Shown piece after piece: positions 40,859 to 52,700 of a DNA stretch of 64,000 bases. The stretch covers positions 682,001-746,000 of the forward strand of contig NAJO01000002.1 of NCBI GenBank assembly GCA_002077065.1, given 5' to 3'. Below the pieces are notes generated by a model. That model searched no databases. It saw only the letters and a program-made list of their open reading frames with translations, and had not been told where the DNA came from. The DNA comes from Cryoendolithus antarcticus (Eukaryota > Ascomycota > Dothideomycetes > Cladosporiales > Cladosporiaceae). The position numbers were made by a program, and so were the translations under genes. Numbering within the stretch: position 1 is the stretch's first letter; each line of letters starts with the position of its first letter.

Positions 40859-43198
40859 ATGGCCCCCTCTCCCGGTAACCTCGTCGCCCGCCAGCTCTGG
40901 AATCTGCCTAGCACGCGCTCGACCTCTTTTTGGGCAGCGCAATGTACGCCTTTCACCTTGCCGTCGAATGGCGTCATCTCCATGGCCGATACGATCCTGA
41001 CTCTGACTGCGGACGCTGTGTTCCAGCCGGAATGCACGAGCGGCGCTTTGAGTAGCAAAGGCATAGACGAGCCGTCTTCGATCGCGGATTTACAGGATCC
41101 ATTCTATGCGAGCACGACGCCGCAGACTTATGTCATTGCGGCTGCGACGGTGATTGCGTGGATATTGGTGTTCATGCTCATTATTACGCCGCGGACGAGT
41201 TTCTTTGGCACGCCTGTGCTGCATTCTGGACTTGGAGGCGGGCGAGGGATTATTGGAGGGGCCAATGGAGGTGGAGGGTCACTGATTGGCGTTGGGTCAC
41301 GGCCGTGGCTGCAGAAGGTGGCGGCGTTCACAGTCGCGGTATCTTTGACGATCGCGACGGCGGATACATTCAAGGTTCTGGAGAGACAGTATCTCAATGG
41401 ATATATGGATGCGACGCAGATGCGAGAGGAGGTTATGGGCTCTCTGGAGATCCGGATCACACGGGTCATATCGGATATCTTCCTTTGGCTTGCACAGGTG
41501 CAGACACTCATTCGACTTTTCCCGCGACACAAGGAGAAAGTGCTGATTAAGTGGATCGGGTTTGCGATGATCATTTGTGATTCAATATTCTCATGTCTGA
41601 ACTCCTTCCTGGTCAACACTGCCACCCGGCCCAGGCACTTTGTGGACGCCATACCGGCCCTGTCATATCTCTTCGAACTGGCACTTGGGCTCCTGTATGC
41701 TGCATGGGTCATGTACTACACCGCCACCAAGCGGCGATACGCTTTCTACCATTCGAAGATGAGGAGCATCTCTCTAATCGCAGTGCTTTCACTAGTGGCA
41801 ATACTCACTCCGGTCGTCTTCTTCGTGACAGACGTCTCAAATGCAGACGTTGCTGGTTGGGGTGATTACTTCCGCTGGGTCGGCGCCGCGGCTGCTAGTG
41901 TCATTGTGTGGGAGTGGGTCGAACGGATAGAAGCACTCGAGCGAGACGAGAAGAAAGATGGCATTCTTGGAAGAGAGATCTTTGACGGCGACGAGATGCT
42001 GGATGTTGACCCGACTGACGACGTGATGTTTGGCTCTGGCCGAAGAGGCATGGCACGCATGAGACGAGCGCGAGATGGGACCGGGGAGAAGCCGGCTGAT
42101 CCGCCTGTGAGCGCGCTCGAGAAAGGACTTGCTGGATTTGCAAAGCGGTTCCGCAAGCCGCAACAGCCTGCACCCAAGCACTTTCCTCTCGGGCGAGCTC
42201 ATAGCCATATCACAGACTTGACTGAGAAGTCTGCACAACCTGTCAATACCAATGGCACCATCGCATTCGGACGACTGCCGAAGCCTGGCGATCAATTGAC
42301 ACATGAGAACGGCATACACACCGGCATCACACCTCCAGCGGCTGTCGCTAGTCCCGTAAGTCGGACTGACACATCGAGCGCTGCAAGCACGGTCTACGTT
42401 GTCCGTCACGATAATGGTGGAGATGTGCCGCAGCCTATACGACGTCGCATCGTCACTTCCACAGCCGCACAAGGAGAAGCTGGCGATCCAAGCAAGCCTG
42501 CTAACGATACCGAAGACGATGCTCGCCCGAACCGAGACCGCCAAACAGGCCGCTGGCACACCGTACCTAATCCGTTCAAGAGAAAACGTGCTTCTCCGCC
42601 AGCGGAAGTGCAGAAAGCTCGTGCAGTTGCAGTTGCAAACGGTACTCGCGCCCTGACACCCGCTCACAACTTCTCGAAATGGGACGTCAAGAACCGCCTG
42701 GGCGCACTGGCAGCCGAGACAGGCGAACGCTTCCGAGATCGCGGTACGCAGCGCCCACCGGCTGAGGACTTACCGGTGACTGTCATCCCAGCGCAACCGC
42801 GAGGCAGTGGCAGGACCTGGAGTCCCGAACTCCCTCGCCAGCCGGCCGTGCAACGTGAGGCCCCTGTGAAAGCCGCCGAGACCAGTCCAGGAGATTTGAG
42901 CAATGCAACGACGCTTACGAACAACACTACACTACCTCGCTCGGCGTCTGCCGACGCTCCCGGACCTGTGCATTCGCCTACACGCGCATCCACCGTCTCG
43001 CCTCTCGGTGCAGGCGGCACGTCACTACGCTCGAACGGCACGCCTACACTCCGGCCTAACCTACTCGATCGCAGAAGTACGGCAGAGCGTAGGAGTCCTC
43101 AGCAGCCACCGCCGCGAGCCGATGACATTAGTCCTGTTGCAGGCTCAACTGCGACTGTCGTTGTGCCTGCGCCGCGGCGGTCGCCTTTGAGGATGTGA
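40859..43198 (+). CDS. palH: pH-response sensor PalH/Rim21
   Basis: Plasma-membrane sensor that detects alkaline pH and, with PalI and the arrestin PalF, triggers proteolytic activation of the transcription factor PacC/Rim101. Intronless, 779 residues. After an extracellular N-terminal part with paired Cys there are seven predicted membrane helices (for example TYVIAAATVIAWILVFMLII, ISLIAVLSLVAILTPVVFFV and the last around RWVGAAAASVIVWEWV). The family signature follows directly: EWVERIEALERDEKKDGILG, then REIFDGDEMLD. The long C-terminal cytoplasmic tail (from about residue 375) is basic and Ser/Pro/Thr-rich and is where PalF binds in Aspergillus. Its neighbours belong to other signalling pathways, so the position does not add information. 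Confidence 0.95.
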   Translation: MAPSPGNLVARQLWNLPSTRSTSFWAAQCTPFTLPSNGVISMADTILTLTADAVFQPECTSGALSSKGIDEPSSIADLQDPFYASTTPQTYVIAAATVIAWILVFMLIITPRTSFFGTPVLHSGLGGGRGIIGGANGGGGSLIGVGSRPWLQKVAAFTVAVSLTIATADTFKVLERQYLNGYMDATQMREEVMGSLEIRITRVISDIFLWLAQVQTLIRLFPRHKEKVLIKWIGFAMIICDSIFSCLNSFLVNTATRPRHFVDAIPALSYLFELALGLLYAAWVMYYTATKRRYAFYHSKMRSISLIAVLSLVAILTPVVFFVTDVSNADVAGWGDYFRWVGAAAASVIVWEWVERIEALERDEKKDGILGREIFDGDEMLDVDPTDDVMFGSGRRGMARMRRARDGTGEKPADPPVSALEKGLAGFAKRFRKPQQPAPKHFPLGRAHSHITDLTEKSAQPVNTNGTIAFGRLPKPGDQLTHENGIHTGITPPAAVASPVSRTDTSSAASTVYVVRHDNGGDVPQPIRRRIVTSTAAQGEAGDPSKPANDTEDDARPNRDRQTGRWHTVPNPFKRKRASPPAEVQKARAVAVANGTRALTPAHNFSKWDVKNRLGALAAETGERFRDRGTQRPPAEDLPVTVIPAQPRGSGRTWSPELPRQPAVQREAPVKAAETSPGDLSNATTLTNNTTLPRSASADAPGPVHSPTRASTVSPLGAGGTSLRSNGTPTLRPNLLDRRSTAERRSPQQPPPRADDISPVAGSTATVVVPAPRRSPLRM

Positions 43199-43685
43199 CA
43201 GTGGGTAGAGGGCAGTATGATCTGATACTTAGCGATGGCGTTGGAGGCACACGAACATGAATGTGTTGTTAATTGATGGATTTTGAGATCTGGGGTGGAA
43301 TGTAGATACGAATGAAAGCGTACCTCTCTACTGTTTTGTACCCGTCCAAGGCACAGAGTGCTGCTGTCTCCGGGCCGTGCTGTGGAAGCCTTCCAAGATA
43401 TTTTATCTTGACCTGATTTCCTCGTTTCGAAAAGTGCCGCACGTGGCTAGCGCGATCATCTATCCGGGCCCGATCAAACGTGACGACATTCACAATCAGT
43501 TCGCGTATGCGAGATCGATGCAGAGCGGCATCCACCGCAGAGCCGTCCGTTGCGGAGGAGAGATAATCACAGACAAGTGGTAAGCTATGTATTGATCGCA
43601 TTCCACATCCACACCGTACCCTATCTGCAAGCGCATCTGGCGCAACAAACGCCGTGGTTCAACACACGAGCACCACTACCTGACC
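43199..43685. other. Intergenic between palH and the MFS gene
   Basis: About 490 nt with promoter and leader of the MFS gene. Nothing else recognised. Confidence 0.5.
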
Positions 43686-45258
43686 ATGGCAGACCAAGGC
43701 CACCGCGACAGTAGCACCAATGAGGAACGCGAACCCCTCCTCCACCGCAACAGCCTAGTCGACGGCGGCGAAGGCGGCGACAGTCGGCAACTCCTCACTT
43801 TCACCAGCGAAGACTCTGCCAACCCACGGCAATGGCCACGCCGCAAGAAGCTCCTCAACGTTGCCGTGATAGCTGCAATGAGCGTCCTCTCCCCTCTCGC
43901 CTCCTCGATGTTCACCCCCGGCATAGACCAGATCGCCGACTCTCTCTCCACTTCTCCCGAGACTGTCATCGGCTGCACGACAGGCTTCGTGATCATGCTC
44001 GGTCTAGGACCGATCTTTCTGGCGCCGCTGAGCGAGACGTTCGGCAGGAGGAAGTTGTATTTGGTTTGCTTCACGGTGTTTGCGCTGCTGCAGATACCGA
44101 GTGCGCTGGCGCCGAATATCGAGACTTTGATAGCTATGAGGACGCTGAGTGGGTTTTTTGGGAGCGTGGGGATTGCGAATGGAGGGGGGACGATTAGTGA
44201 TATGTTTGAGCCTTCGTCGAGAGCGGGGATCTTTGGGTGGTATTTGTTGGGGCCGTTGTTGGGCCCGACGCTGGTGAGTCTTGCTGCATGAATGGGTTAA
44301 CAGGAGGATGTCAGGAGCAGGAGAGAAGATACGAGGAGGGACGCTGACAATGCTATAGGGACCTCTGTTCGGCGGAATAATTGTACAGAGGCTAGGTTGG
44401 CGGTGGGTCTTCTGGACCTTGACGATCGTATGCTGTGTCAACACCGCCGCTGGCTTCGTCTTCCTCCGCGAGACCTACGCCCCAGTGATCCTCGAGATGC
44501 GTAGAGATCGCCTACAAAAAGAGCAGCCATCACCCAAGGGATACCGCGTAGAGGGCGAGGATGAAAGTCCGCTGAAGAGCCGCGTGATCAGATCCCTGAC
44601 CCGACCTATGCGCATCCTCGCGCAGCCCATCGTACTCACAATGAGTGCATACCAAGCCCTGCTCTTCGGCACAACCTACAGCATCTACACCAACATGCAA
44701 CCCATCTACCAAGGCGAATACGGATTCAGCACGGAGCAGGTGGGGCTACTATACCTAGGACCTGGCATCGGCTTCCTCTTCGCTGTCTGGTTCCTCGTAC
44801 CTCGCATCGACACCGTCTATAATAGACTAACGAAACAGAACGACGGCAAAAGTAAGCCCGAGTACCGTTTGCCGCTCGCCAATATCGGCGCCGTCTTTAT
44901 CCCCATCAGCTTGTTTTGGTTCGCGTGGACAGTACAGCTACACACTCACTGGACTGCCTCAATCGCATCGACGTTCTTCTACGGGATTGGTCAGGTGATG
45001 ATCATGAACACTTGCCAGAACTATTACATCGATAGCTTTGAGAAGTACGCTGCTAGTGCTATCGCTGCTGGCGCGGTATTCAGGAGTATACTCGGTGGCG
45101 TTGTACCGCTGTTTGCGCCGGCGTTGTTTGATAAGCTTGGCTACGGATGGGGGATCAGTGTCTTTGCGTTCTTGTCACTAGCGATTTCGCCGGCGCCACT
45201 GGTGTTCTTCTATTATGGGCAGAGGATTCGGGAGAGGTTTGCGATTGAATTGAGCTAG
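43686..45258 (+). CDS. MFS transporter, DHA1 type
   Basis: Twelve-helix proton-antiport type permease, 495 residues, exons 43686-44273 and 44359-45258 (intron GTGAGT...GCTATAG). A hydrophilic N-terminus of about 55 residues precedes helix 1 (LLNVAVIAAMSVLSPLASSM). The loop 2-3 motif reads LSETFGRRKLYLV, and the helix 5 region FGWYLLGPLLGPTLGPLFGG is the DHA1-type motif C. Helices 7-12 run from YQALLFGTTYSIYTNMQPIY to PAPLVFFYYGQRIRERF. Members of this group export drugs, polyamines or toxins, or carry small organic molecules, and sequence alone does not give the substrate. It converges with a Zn2Cys6 regulator about 0.7 kb away, which could be related to its control but need not be. Confidence 0.92.
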
Positions 45259-45984
45259 GGTGCCTTCAAATTTGTAAGCAGGGGATGTGGGCAGCACATT
45301 CAGCGAATGGCGTATTGGGCATCGGTAGAACGGTTCGGGATGCATGGACGGTGTCCTACGTGCGAGACGGGTCTTCTACAGTGTATGTAGCATAGCGTGG
45401 CCATTTGATATGAGTAATTCCCATGTTGAGTACCTTAGAGAAGTGGCTTTCCACGCATCATGAAATGGAAGTCTCTCAGACGATGAAGGGAACCCTCCTG
45501 ACACGCTCAGTGCTGCTGTCAGCCTGGCTGCAACAGCCATGCGCTGTGCTTGCTACATCGGTGGCAACTACCTGGGAGTACCACTCATGCAGCACAGCAG
45601 CGTTTCAGATTTAAAGTAATGGAGAGATGTAGGTGACTCGACCAATCTGTAGGCTGGCAGGACATGTATTATGTTTTACCAATAGTTGACCACCAATTGC
45701 TCGGTCCTGCACGTTATGCTATCTCTATTATCTTCACTTGTAGTCGCTACTACGCGCAGAGAAAGCATCAAGCGCTAGCAATGCGCAAATTTGCGCTCAC
45801 AAAGCGGTGCCGCTTCAAGTCATACGCAATCACGGCAGCCTGCCTCCTCCGATCGCCCGCTCAATCATTCCCTTCGCAAGCATGTTGCTCCACGACATGT
45901 GCGCGCCCTGTCTCATAGATACGCTCCCCAGATATGCGCAACGTCTGTTTCTTGTTCATCCCCTCCACCCTGCCCGCGTCCCCG
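45259..45984. other. Intergenic, convergent 3' flanks
   Basis: About 0.7 kb between the stops of the MFS gene (plus) and the Zn2Cys6 gene (minus). The short frames here have no coding character. Confidence 0.5.
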
Positions 45985-47961
45985 TCACACACCATCAAAG
46001 CCATGAAATGTAGCGGTATGAGCATATCCCGGCCGATGTGCAATCAACGGCCAAGGAAAGTCGCCCACGATCTCTTGCGGTAGCGTGAAGTCGTCCATGG
46101 TCCCTGCCATGCCGTACATGGAGCCTGCGTCCCTCTGCTGCTGCGTCGGCGGAATCGTGAACGCGTTGGGATTCTGATGGTGCGTCGGTGCGGGCACCGG
46201 AGCGGGCATGCGCATGTACGTGTCGATCCTGTCTATCTGTGTGCGTAGACTCTTGGATGCGCCAGCGCCGGGCTGCAAGTCTGATTCGAGGGTCTCGACG
46301 AGCGAGACGAGGGATTCGAGGAGCTGGCGGACGCGGGTGTAGGTTGCTTCGGTGAGGTGGCCTTCCATCACTGAGGCTAGGAGCTGACCGATGCCGCCGA
46401 GATGGTAGACCAAAGGGGTGCTGATCGCGGAGAGGTAGCGTGGGCAGATGCCGTGGAAGGTTTGGAGCACTTGGTCGGCCACGTTGCATTTCTGGTAGAC
46501 GTCACTGGGGATGCTCACGCTGAAGAGTGTCATGCGGACGAGCTGGAGCGTTGCTTGGATGTTGGCAGCTTGGAAGCCGAAGCGGTCGTCTGTGCCGTCG
46601 CCGGACATGATGACGGTGTAGTCCTTGAAGCGGGCTGGGAGTTGGTAGTAGAGGTGCAAGATGTTCTCCATGATTTGGGAGTCGGTAAGACCATCTGATA
46701 CGAGGAGCAGGGTGACCGACGGTCGGTCTTCGCGTGGAGGGGCGTGATTGCGCCGCACGCGACGGATGGTGTGCTCCAAAACTCGGAAAAGGTCTGTCGT
46801 GAAGTTCCAGCCGCGCAGCCAGCTCACTTCGCCGTTCGGCGTCACGCCAACAGGGGTGATGTTTTCGTCGTCGATCTCTGCTGGATATCGAACATTCGCA
46901 CTCACTTCGTCGAATTTGGGTATACTGTTGAAGACTACGGTGGAGAGGACGTTCAGACAGTATATCGACCAGTAGAGCCGTCGACGCTCCTCTTTGTCAA
47001 TCAGTGTAAGCTCGAGCGGCCAATGAGACTCATCGTGTAAGTGCTGTATGGCGGAGATGGTGCAGAAGTGGCCGAGATACTGATGCATTGAAGCGATTTG
47101 TCCGTACTGTATGGAAGTTAGTGCCAGAAGTCCGCATGCTCGTAGATAGCCCATGCCGGTCGCCTTGTTGAGATCCTTGGGTATGGCGTCCGCCGCAGCA
47201 GAGAAGAAGATCTCTGATTGCTGTACTGGGCCGTCCTTGGGATAGCTGGTGTATTCGTTCAGTGCGCCGTCTCGCGCCCTCGCAGATGATAATGCACAGG
47301 CAGCCATGACTGATGCAAAGAAGCCTCGATCTGTCAGGTGATCGCGTCTGCGAAGTCGCTCCCAGAGTGTAGGCGCGTGGAAAAGGGGGTAGATCGGGTA
47401 GACAATGTCCATGTACACGCTCAAGAGCTGCTCGATGGTCTCTTCGCTTGCGAGCACGAACGATCGCCATGCAATTGCAACCCCATCGTCTGTACGACCT
47501 TCGCGTACCGTGGCAAGGGCACCAGTGTAATCGGGCCCATCACCGTACGCGCGCGGATTTGCAGATATGCTTGTGGCACTCGATCCGGTGGCTACATGGT
47601 GATCGGAGGGTGACTTGGACTAGAGTGGTGCTATCAGCACGATCCAGGTTGCTGCAATTCACCCAGGACTCACTCTGGAAGTGGTCGAGGTAGCTTGCAA
47701 GGCTGGTACTGGTAGTACATTCTGCGCCGTTTGAGACGTGGAGGGTGCGCGCCTCCGGCGAGATGGACGGTTGTATGTGCACTCGACGCCGAAGTCGTAG
47801 CAATTCTGGCATTGCTGTTGCGCATTCTCATTACTGGGTCGACATCTGATACTTCGGCGATGGCACAGATCGCATGCTTGCGATATGCGCTGGAGCTTCT
47901 TAGGTCGTTCCGGTACTCCAGAAGGTGCCGGCATTGAGTTTGGAAGTGAGCTGCTGGCCAT
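45985..47961 (-). CDS. Zn2Cys6 fungal transcription factor
   Basis: Sequence-specific nuclear regulator, 640 residues, exons 47961-47674 and 47619-45985 (intron GTGAGT...CTCTAG). The binuclear zinc cluster lies near residues 28-62: QACDLCHRRSIRCRPSN, then QQQCQNCYDFGVECTYNRP (spacing C-X2-C-X6-C-X10-C-X2-C-X6-C), followed by basic SRRRR. The middle homology (fungal-specific TF) domain starts near ETIEQLLSVYMDIVYPIYPL and includes ATGMGYLRACGLLALTSIQY and KEERRRLYWSIYCLNVLST. The C terminus is disordered and rich in Pro, Gln and Thr (APVPAPTHHQNPNAF). Its target genes are unknown. The neighbouring MFS gene is a possible target only because of position. Confidence 0.93.
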
Positions 47962-49754
47962 GGTTGAGAGCTTGTGCGGTTCTCAAGTGAAGTGGAAGGA
48001 TCTCGATTGGGGGTGGCGCACGATCAATTTCAACGTGTAACCGATGATGCCGGACCCAGTCATGCACAAGCCGTACAATGGAGGTCGCGTATAATCAGGG
48101 TGTTGGCTTCTATTGCTTACGCGCTTTGCAGTAATCGCAATGTTGTAATTGAGGTGCTAATCGCAGGGTCAATTCGCATCGATTTCTCGGGGAGGCGGAC
48201 ATCCCAAGATCAGCAGGCAAAAGACTGTTGTGACGCGTGCGCCTGGACAAACCACGCGAGGTAGAGGTGCCAGATCGTGAGACCATCGTCCGCTAGTTGC
48301 CCTTCAGGCCTAGTTCGCAAGGAGTGAGCGCCGGGCAGATGGCATTTCATTCACATTTCCCATGTCGAAGTCGGGCTATTGATCCGTTCGATGTTGACAG
48401 CATCGGATTCTGCTCCTTGCCTGTGCGTGACCCTAGCCTACGACGGGGACGCTCTGTACCAGTGTCCGAACGAGGGCGCGTTTAATCAGAGCGCGCCAAG
48501 CTGTGCGCCCTGCTCGATGTCTGAGCCGCGTAGGCGTAGGGCTCCGAAACCGCCGATGAATCTTTCATGGTTTTGCAGAGACATCTAGATGACTGCAAGG
48601 ACAATGTCGCCTTCAGGTCGGCATGCTGCCTCGACCGTGAAAGGGGACGGGCTCCGCTGCTACAGAGAGATGTGTAGATGCGCCACCCGGACTCTGATGC
48701 CGTGATCGTCGCATTCCCGCAACACATGGGCGGAAGAAGGCTTTGATGTGCCATTTGAGGAATACTTGTCAAGGCGTGGATATATCACTGGTAGCGAACA
48801 CTTCCAGGAGCAAGGTGCGGCGTCGTCGTCAGGTCGCCAAGGAGGTATAGCTCACGGAGTACCACTCCGAAGCCCCACGCAACCAGAAAGTTGACGCAGG
48901 ACTGCGTGGGCGCGCTGCTGGTGCAAGAGCTGGAGCCGAGTACCTCTAAGCGCAACACATCGCATACGCCCAGGATCCGGCTCGAATCTCCAGACTGTAC
49001 TGAGGAGTGGCAGGTTGAGGACCAGACATCCTGGCCCGCACTCGCCCGGATGCTCCAGTCACAATCCTCCTAAAGCTGAAGGTCGATACCCAGCCAAAGA
49101 TCGACCGACATGTGAACCACGCTCGCCACGCTACATGACGGGCCTGCGACGCGTGATGCGATCCGATGCAGCCCCTGGCGCCCTCTGCTTCGGCAAACAG
49201 CCGACCATGACCCTAGATTGCCTCGTTGCAGGCCGGATCTGCACGCTACGGCGTCGGAACCGCTTGCGATGGAGTCGACTCCGTCTTGGCGAGCGACTGC
49301 ACAGTACTGATGATATCGCAGTGGACATGTGGCTGATGCGTTGCACGGGTCGAGGCGCGAGGGTGAATCTCTGGTCTTACTCATCGCGATGGGTCTTCCG
49401 TGGGTGTTGCTCGTGGAAAAGGGTAAGTGAGGATCTTGATCGCGTCGCGAACCTCTGTATGGAAAGGGGAATGAGTCGATCGACTCCAGTAGTGTGGAAT
49501 ACAGTCAGGATGCAAAACAGCTTTACTGAAACCCCACAGATGTTCCACGGGATTCGTGGCTGTCCCTTCAGTGGTGTACGGATGAGGTCTAGGGATGAGG
49601 TGAAGTCAGGATAAAGCGTACCAAAAGGTCGCACCTTCCTCATATTAGGTTGACACTCCTTGGTCTCTTCGCTCACGATACAAGCAGTCGTATTTACACA
49701 ATCTTACATTTGTACAGAAACTATAGGTACTTCTCTTCCAGCCGTATGCGCGTC
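47962..49754. other. Gene-poor region
   Basis: About 1.8 kb between the Zn2Cys6 gene and MIP1. The longest frame (49015-49614 plus, 199 codons) is rich in Arg, Cys and Trp with no motif, and I do not consider it a gene. No RNA gene or repeat seen. Confidence 0.5.
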
Positions 49755-52700
49755 CTACTGTACAACCCCAGCAGTGTTCCACGATCCTCTGGCCTCAAAG
49801 CCACCAACGCGATGCTTCAGAAGTCCGACGTCAACGGCCGTGTTTCCGCTAGCCTGTAGCACGCTGTCCATTGGCGCGCCGAACGCTCTGTTCTCCTTAT
49901 CGTCCCAATCAAGCGACTTCTCCGCGAACAACGGTGCGTGGCTGTGAGGGCGATGGGTAGTCTGCGCTATCCTGCGCAGCGGCGCGAGGTTATCGGTCCG
50001 TGGACCGCGCCTTTGAGCTAGGCGTGTAGGCGCAGTGGAGTCGTTCAAGGGAGTGCTGCTTTTGTTTAGCTTCGACCTCGGTGGTGGAGATGCCTTGAAA
50101 GGCTTGACGATGTTGTTGAACTCGGTCGTGTCACTGGCAATCTGCGCACGTAGGTACGGAACAGCGTTGGCGTCGTGCAGACTCTCCATCACTGAAACAC
50201 GATGCTCATAGGTCCAACGATCAGGATCGGGAGCTTCTGTCGACTTGACGGCAGGGTCCAGAAATGCCTGACCACCCTTCGCAAGCAGCTGCAGAATGTC
50301 GATGCTCTCACCGTGTGGTATGGCGTCCGGATGCGAAGGAGTGATGCAATCCATGTCGACCTCCTTACGCAGCACGTGATCGATGTCCACAGCCGAGAAG
50401 TATGCACAGGATTGCGGTAGATCATCAATGCCCATCTGCTGACTGAACATTGCCCGTGTCCAGATGTTGGCTACTTGCAGCGCCATAGCGGTGCGATACT
50501 TGTCCTCGTCCTTCGCGAGGTAGCGGATCTCATCATGAACTGTCAGCGCCAGGCGAGCGCCGATGTTATATCGTCGAGTGAGGTACTCCATGCTCACAAT
50601 CAGTAAGTGCAGGTAGTCTACACCCGACGACTGGATGGCCCAGTTGATGCGGCTAGTCATAAAGTCGCCCTTCTTCGAGATGAAGCGCTGCATCAGGGCC
50701 TCTGTTATGCCTGCACCAAGGACCGGCGTGCGTGGGCGTTCTTGTGAAGCAAAGTCTTCGAGCTTGTTGAAGACCAGAGATTCGGTGCCCCCGGTCCAGA
50801 ACTTTCGTGCTCGCAGGGCTTTGGCTCCACGCTTCTTGCCTTTGGTATCAAGGTAGAGCGCCTCAGCTATGCGTTGAGCGTCGGCGTCTTTGAGAGTCGG
50901 ATTAAATTGTCGCAGTAAGCTCTGCGCGAAGGTCAGACCGGCACCATAGATGCGGCCGTAGTTGAAGACCTTAGCGTCGTTTCTGCTGATACCGAGGATG
51001 GACGCAGTGCGCGAGTGCAAATCTGTTCCGGCAGCCTTGGTCCCTTCGAGAGTCATGAATCCAAGCGCACCACCGCCGTGAAGCTTGAAGCTCGCATCTC
51101 CGACCAGTGAGGCGATCCAGAGTTCTTGGCTGTCGACGTCAGCGCCTACGAAGCAGTATCCGGGTGGTGCAGTGACCATGCTCTTCAATTCCGAGCCGAC
51201 GCGATTCGCCTTAGCATTCGATGCTGTCAACCAGGTGTTCTCGACAGCACGTCGCGTGATAGTCCCCATGGGTATGACTTGCGGCAGGATGAACCCTTGT
51301 CCAGTCGCGTCTTCACTTGCACCAGCGCGTTCATTATTGTAGACCACCATTTGCGAAGTGATACGATCTCTCGCACTGATCCAGTAGCTGCAACTAGCAT
51401 TCATCTTCAGCGCTTCCTTAGCGTACGCAAACTCAGATGACAAGGTGCCTTTCTCGAAGAATTGCAAGTACCCTTTAGCCAAAGGGTTTGTGCACCGTAC
51501 TGTTGGTCCGTCTTTGTGTGGCAACTTGAAGTACTCATGATCGAAGTCATCTTTGAGCTGCAGGTCGTCGTCCTCGAGCATGTCACACCTGGTCATAGCC
51601 TGATCTTGGTACTTTTGTGCATCCTGCACAGCCACTCTGAAGGTCCAGCCATACTTGTCACTCCACACTAGGGGATGATCATCCCAAGTCAGTCGTAGAA
51701 GCAGGGGAGCAACTCGAGTCCGCACGGTCAGTGCCATGTCCGAATCATTCTGCGCAAACAGCCCTTTGTACCAATTAGGCATGCCAGGCTTTTTCTGCCG
51801 TGCAGCTGGACGTGGTGGTGCCTTCTTGCTCCCTTTCGTCATACGCACCTCTTGGCCGGCCCAGTCCAGCTGACGAAGCCAAGGGTCATTGTTGTACATT
51901 TCAGGTTCACTGCGATGCTCTACGGCTCGTTCAGTCAAATCAACGAGGCGCTCGCGAACGCCGTCAGAGAGCTTGTTATACGTTGCTTCGGCATTAGCGA
52001 TGTACGCTTCCCATCCCTTGTTGACTGGCAGGATTTCTGAAGCCAGATGGCGCAGAGCTGCAAAGGATACAGGATGTGGACAGGTCTCCAAAAAGTGAGG
52101 GAACACTTTCTTGTATACCCGATGCGTGATATCAACATCGGCAGCACAGTAGTCCAGAAGCTCGTCCAGCTTGCCCGCAATGCCTTCGCGATCAAGCTCG
52201 CCAAACCACTCGCGCTGCGTCTTGTCAATCGTGATACCACAGTGGAATTTCGCTACATCGCGCAAACTGTTAGAGGAGCTACGGCCCACCCAAAGGTCCT
52301 CCTCTAGATCCATCTCTTGACTCGAGTCGAGTAGGCCGGCCAACTCAGACGTTTCCTCCTCCGCAGCGATCCGATCATGCGTCTCACGCGCCTTCCGATG
52401 TTTCATCCACGTTGGTCGTTGCCGGCTGCACATACCATTGGCTGCCACATGCAAGCTCATGGTGTCCATGAAGAAGGTCTTCGACTGCACAAGGCTATAC
52501 TCCTCCTCCACTCTAGCACGATCGTAGCCCACATTGTGTCCAACGATGATCTTGTGCTTTGCAGGATCTCCGAGCGGTATGAGATGCTTGTCATCCTCGC
52601 TCTCGCCCAACAGCCATGGCGATATCCAAGCATACCAATGCGTTGCGGAGACTGCGCAAGCCATCGCCGGAAAGCTAGTCTCGCGCCACATCACTTCGGT

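Noticed and set aside
43686..47961. MFS transporter next to a Zn2Cys6 regulator as a secondary-metabolite cluster
   Set aside because: No polyketide synthase, peptide synthetase, terpene cyclase or tailoring oxygenase is nearby, and the two genes are convergent with ordinary neighbours.
49015..49614. 199-codon plus-strand frame between the Zn2Cys6 gene and MIP1
   Set aside because: Rich in Arg, Cys and Trp, no motif, and overlapping frames on the other strand are equally open. It reads like chance in GC-rich DNA.
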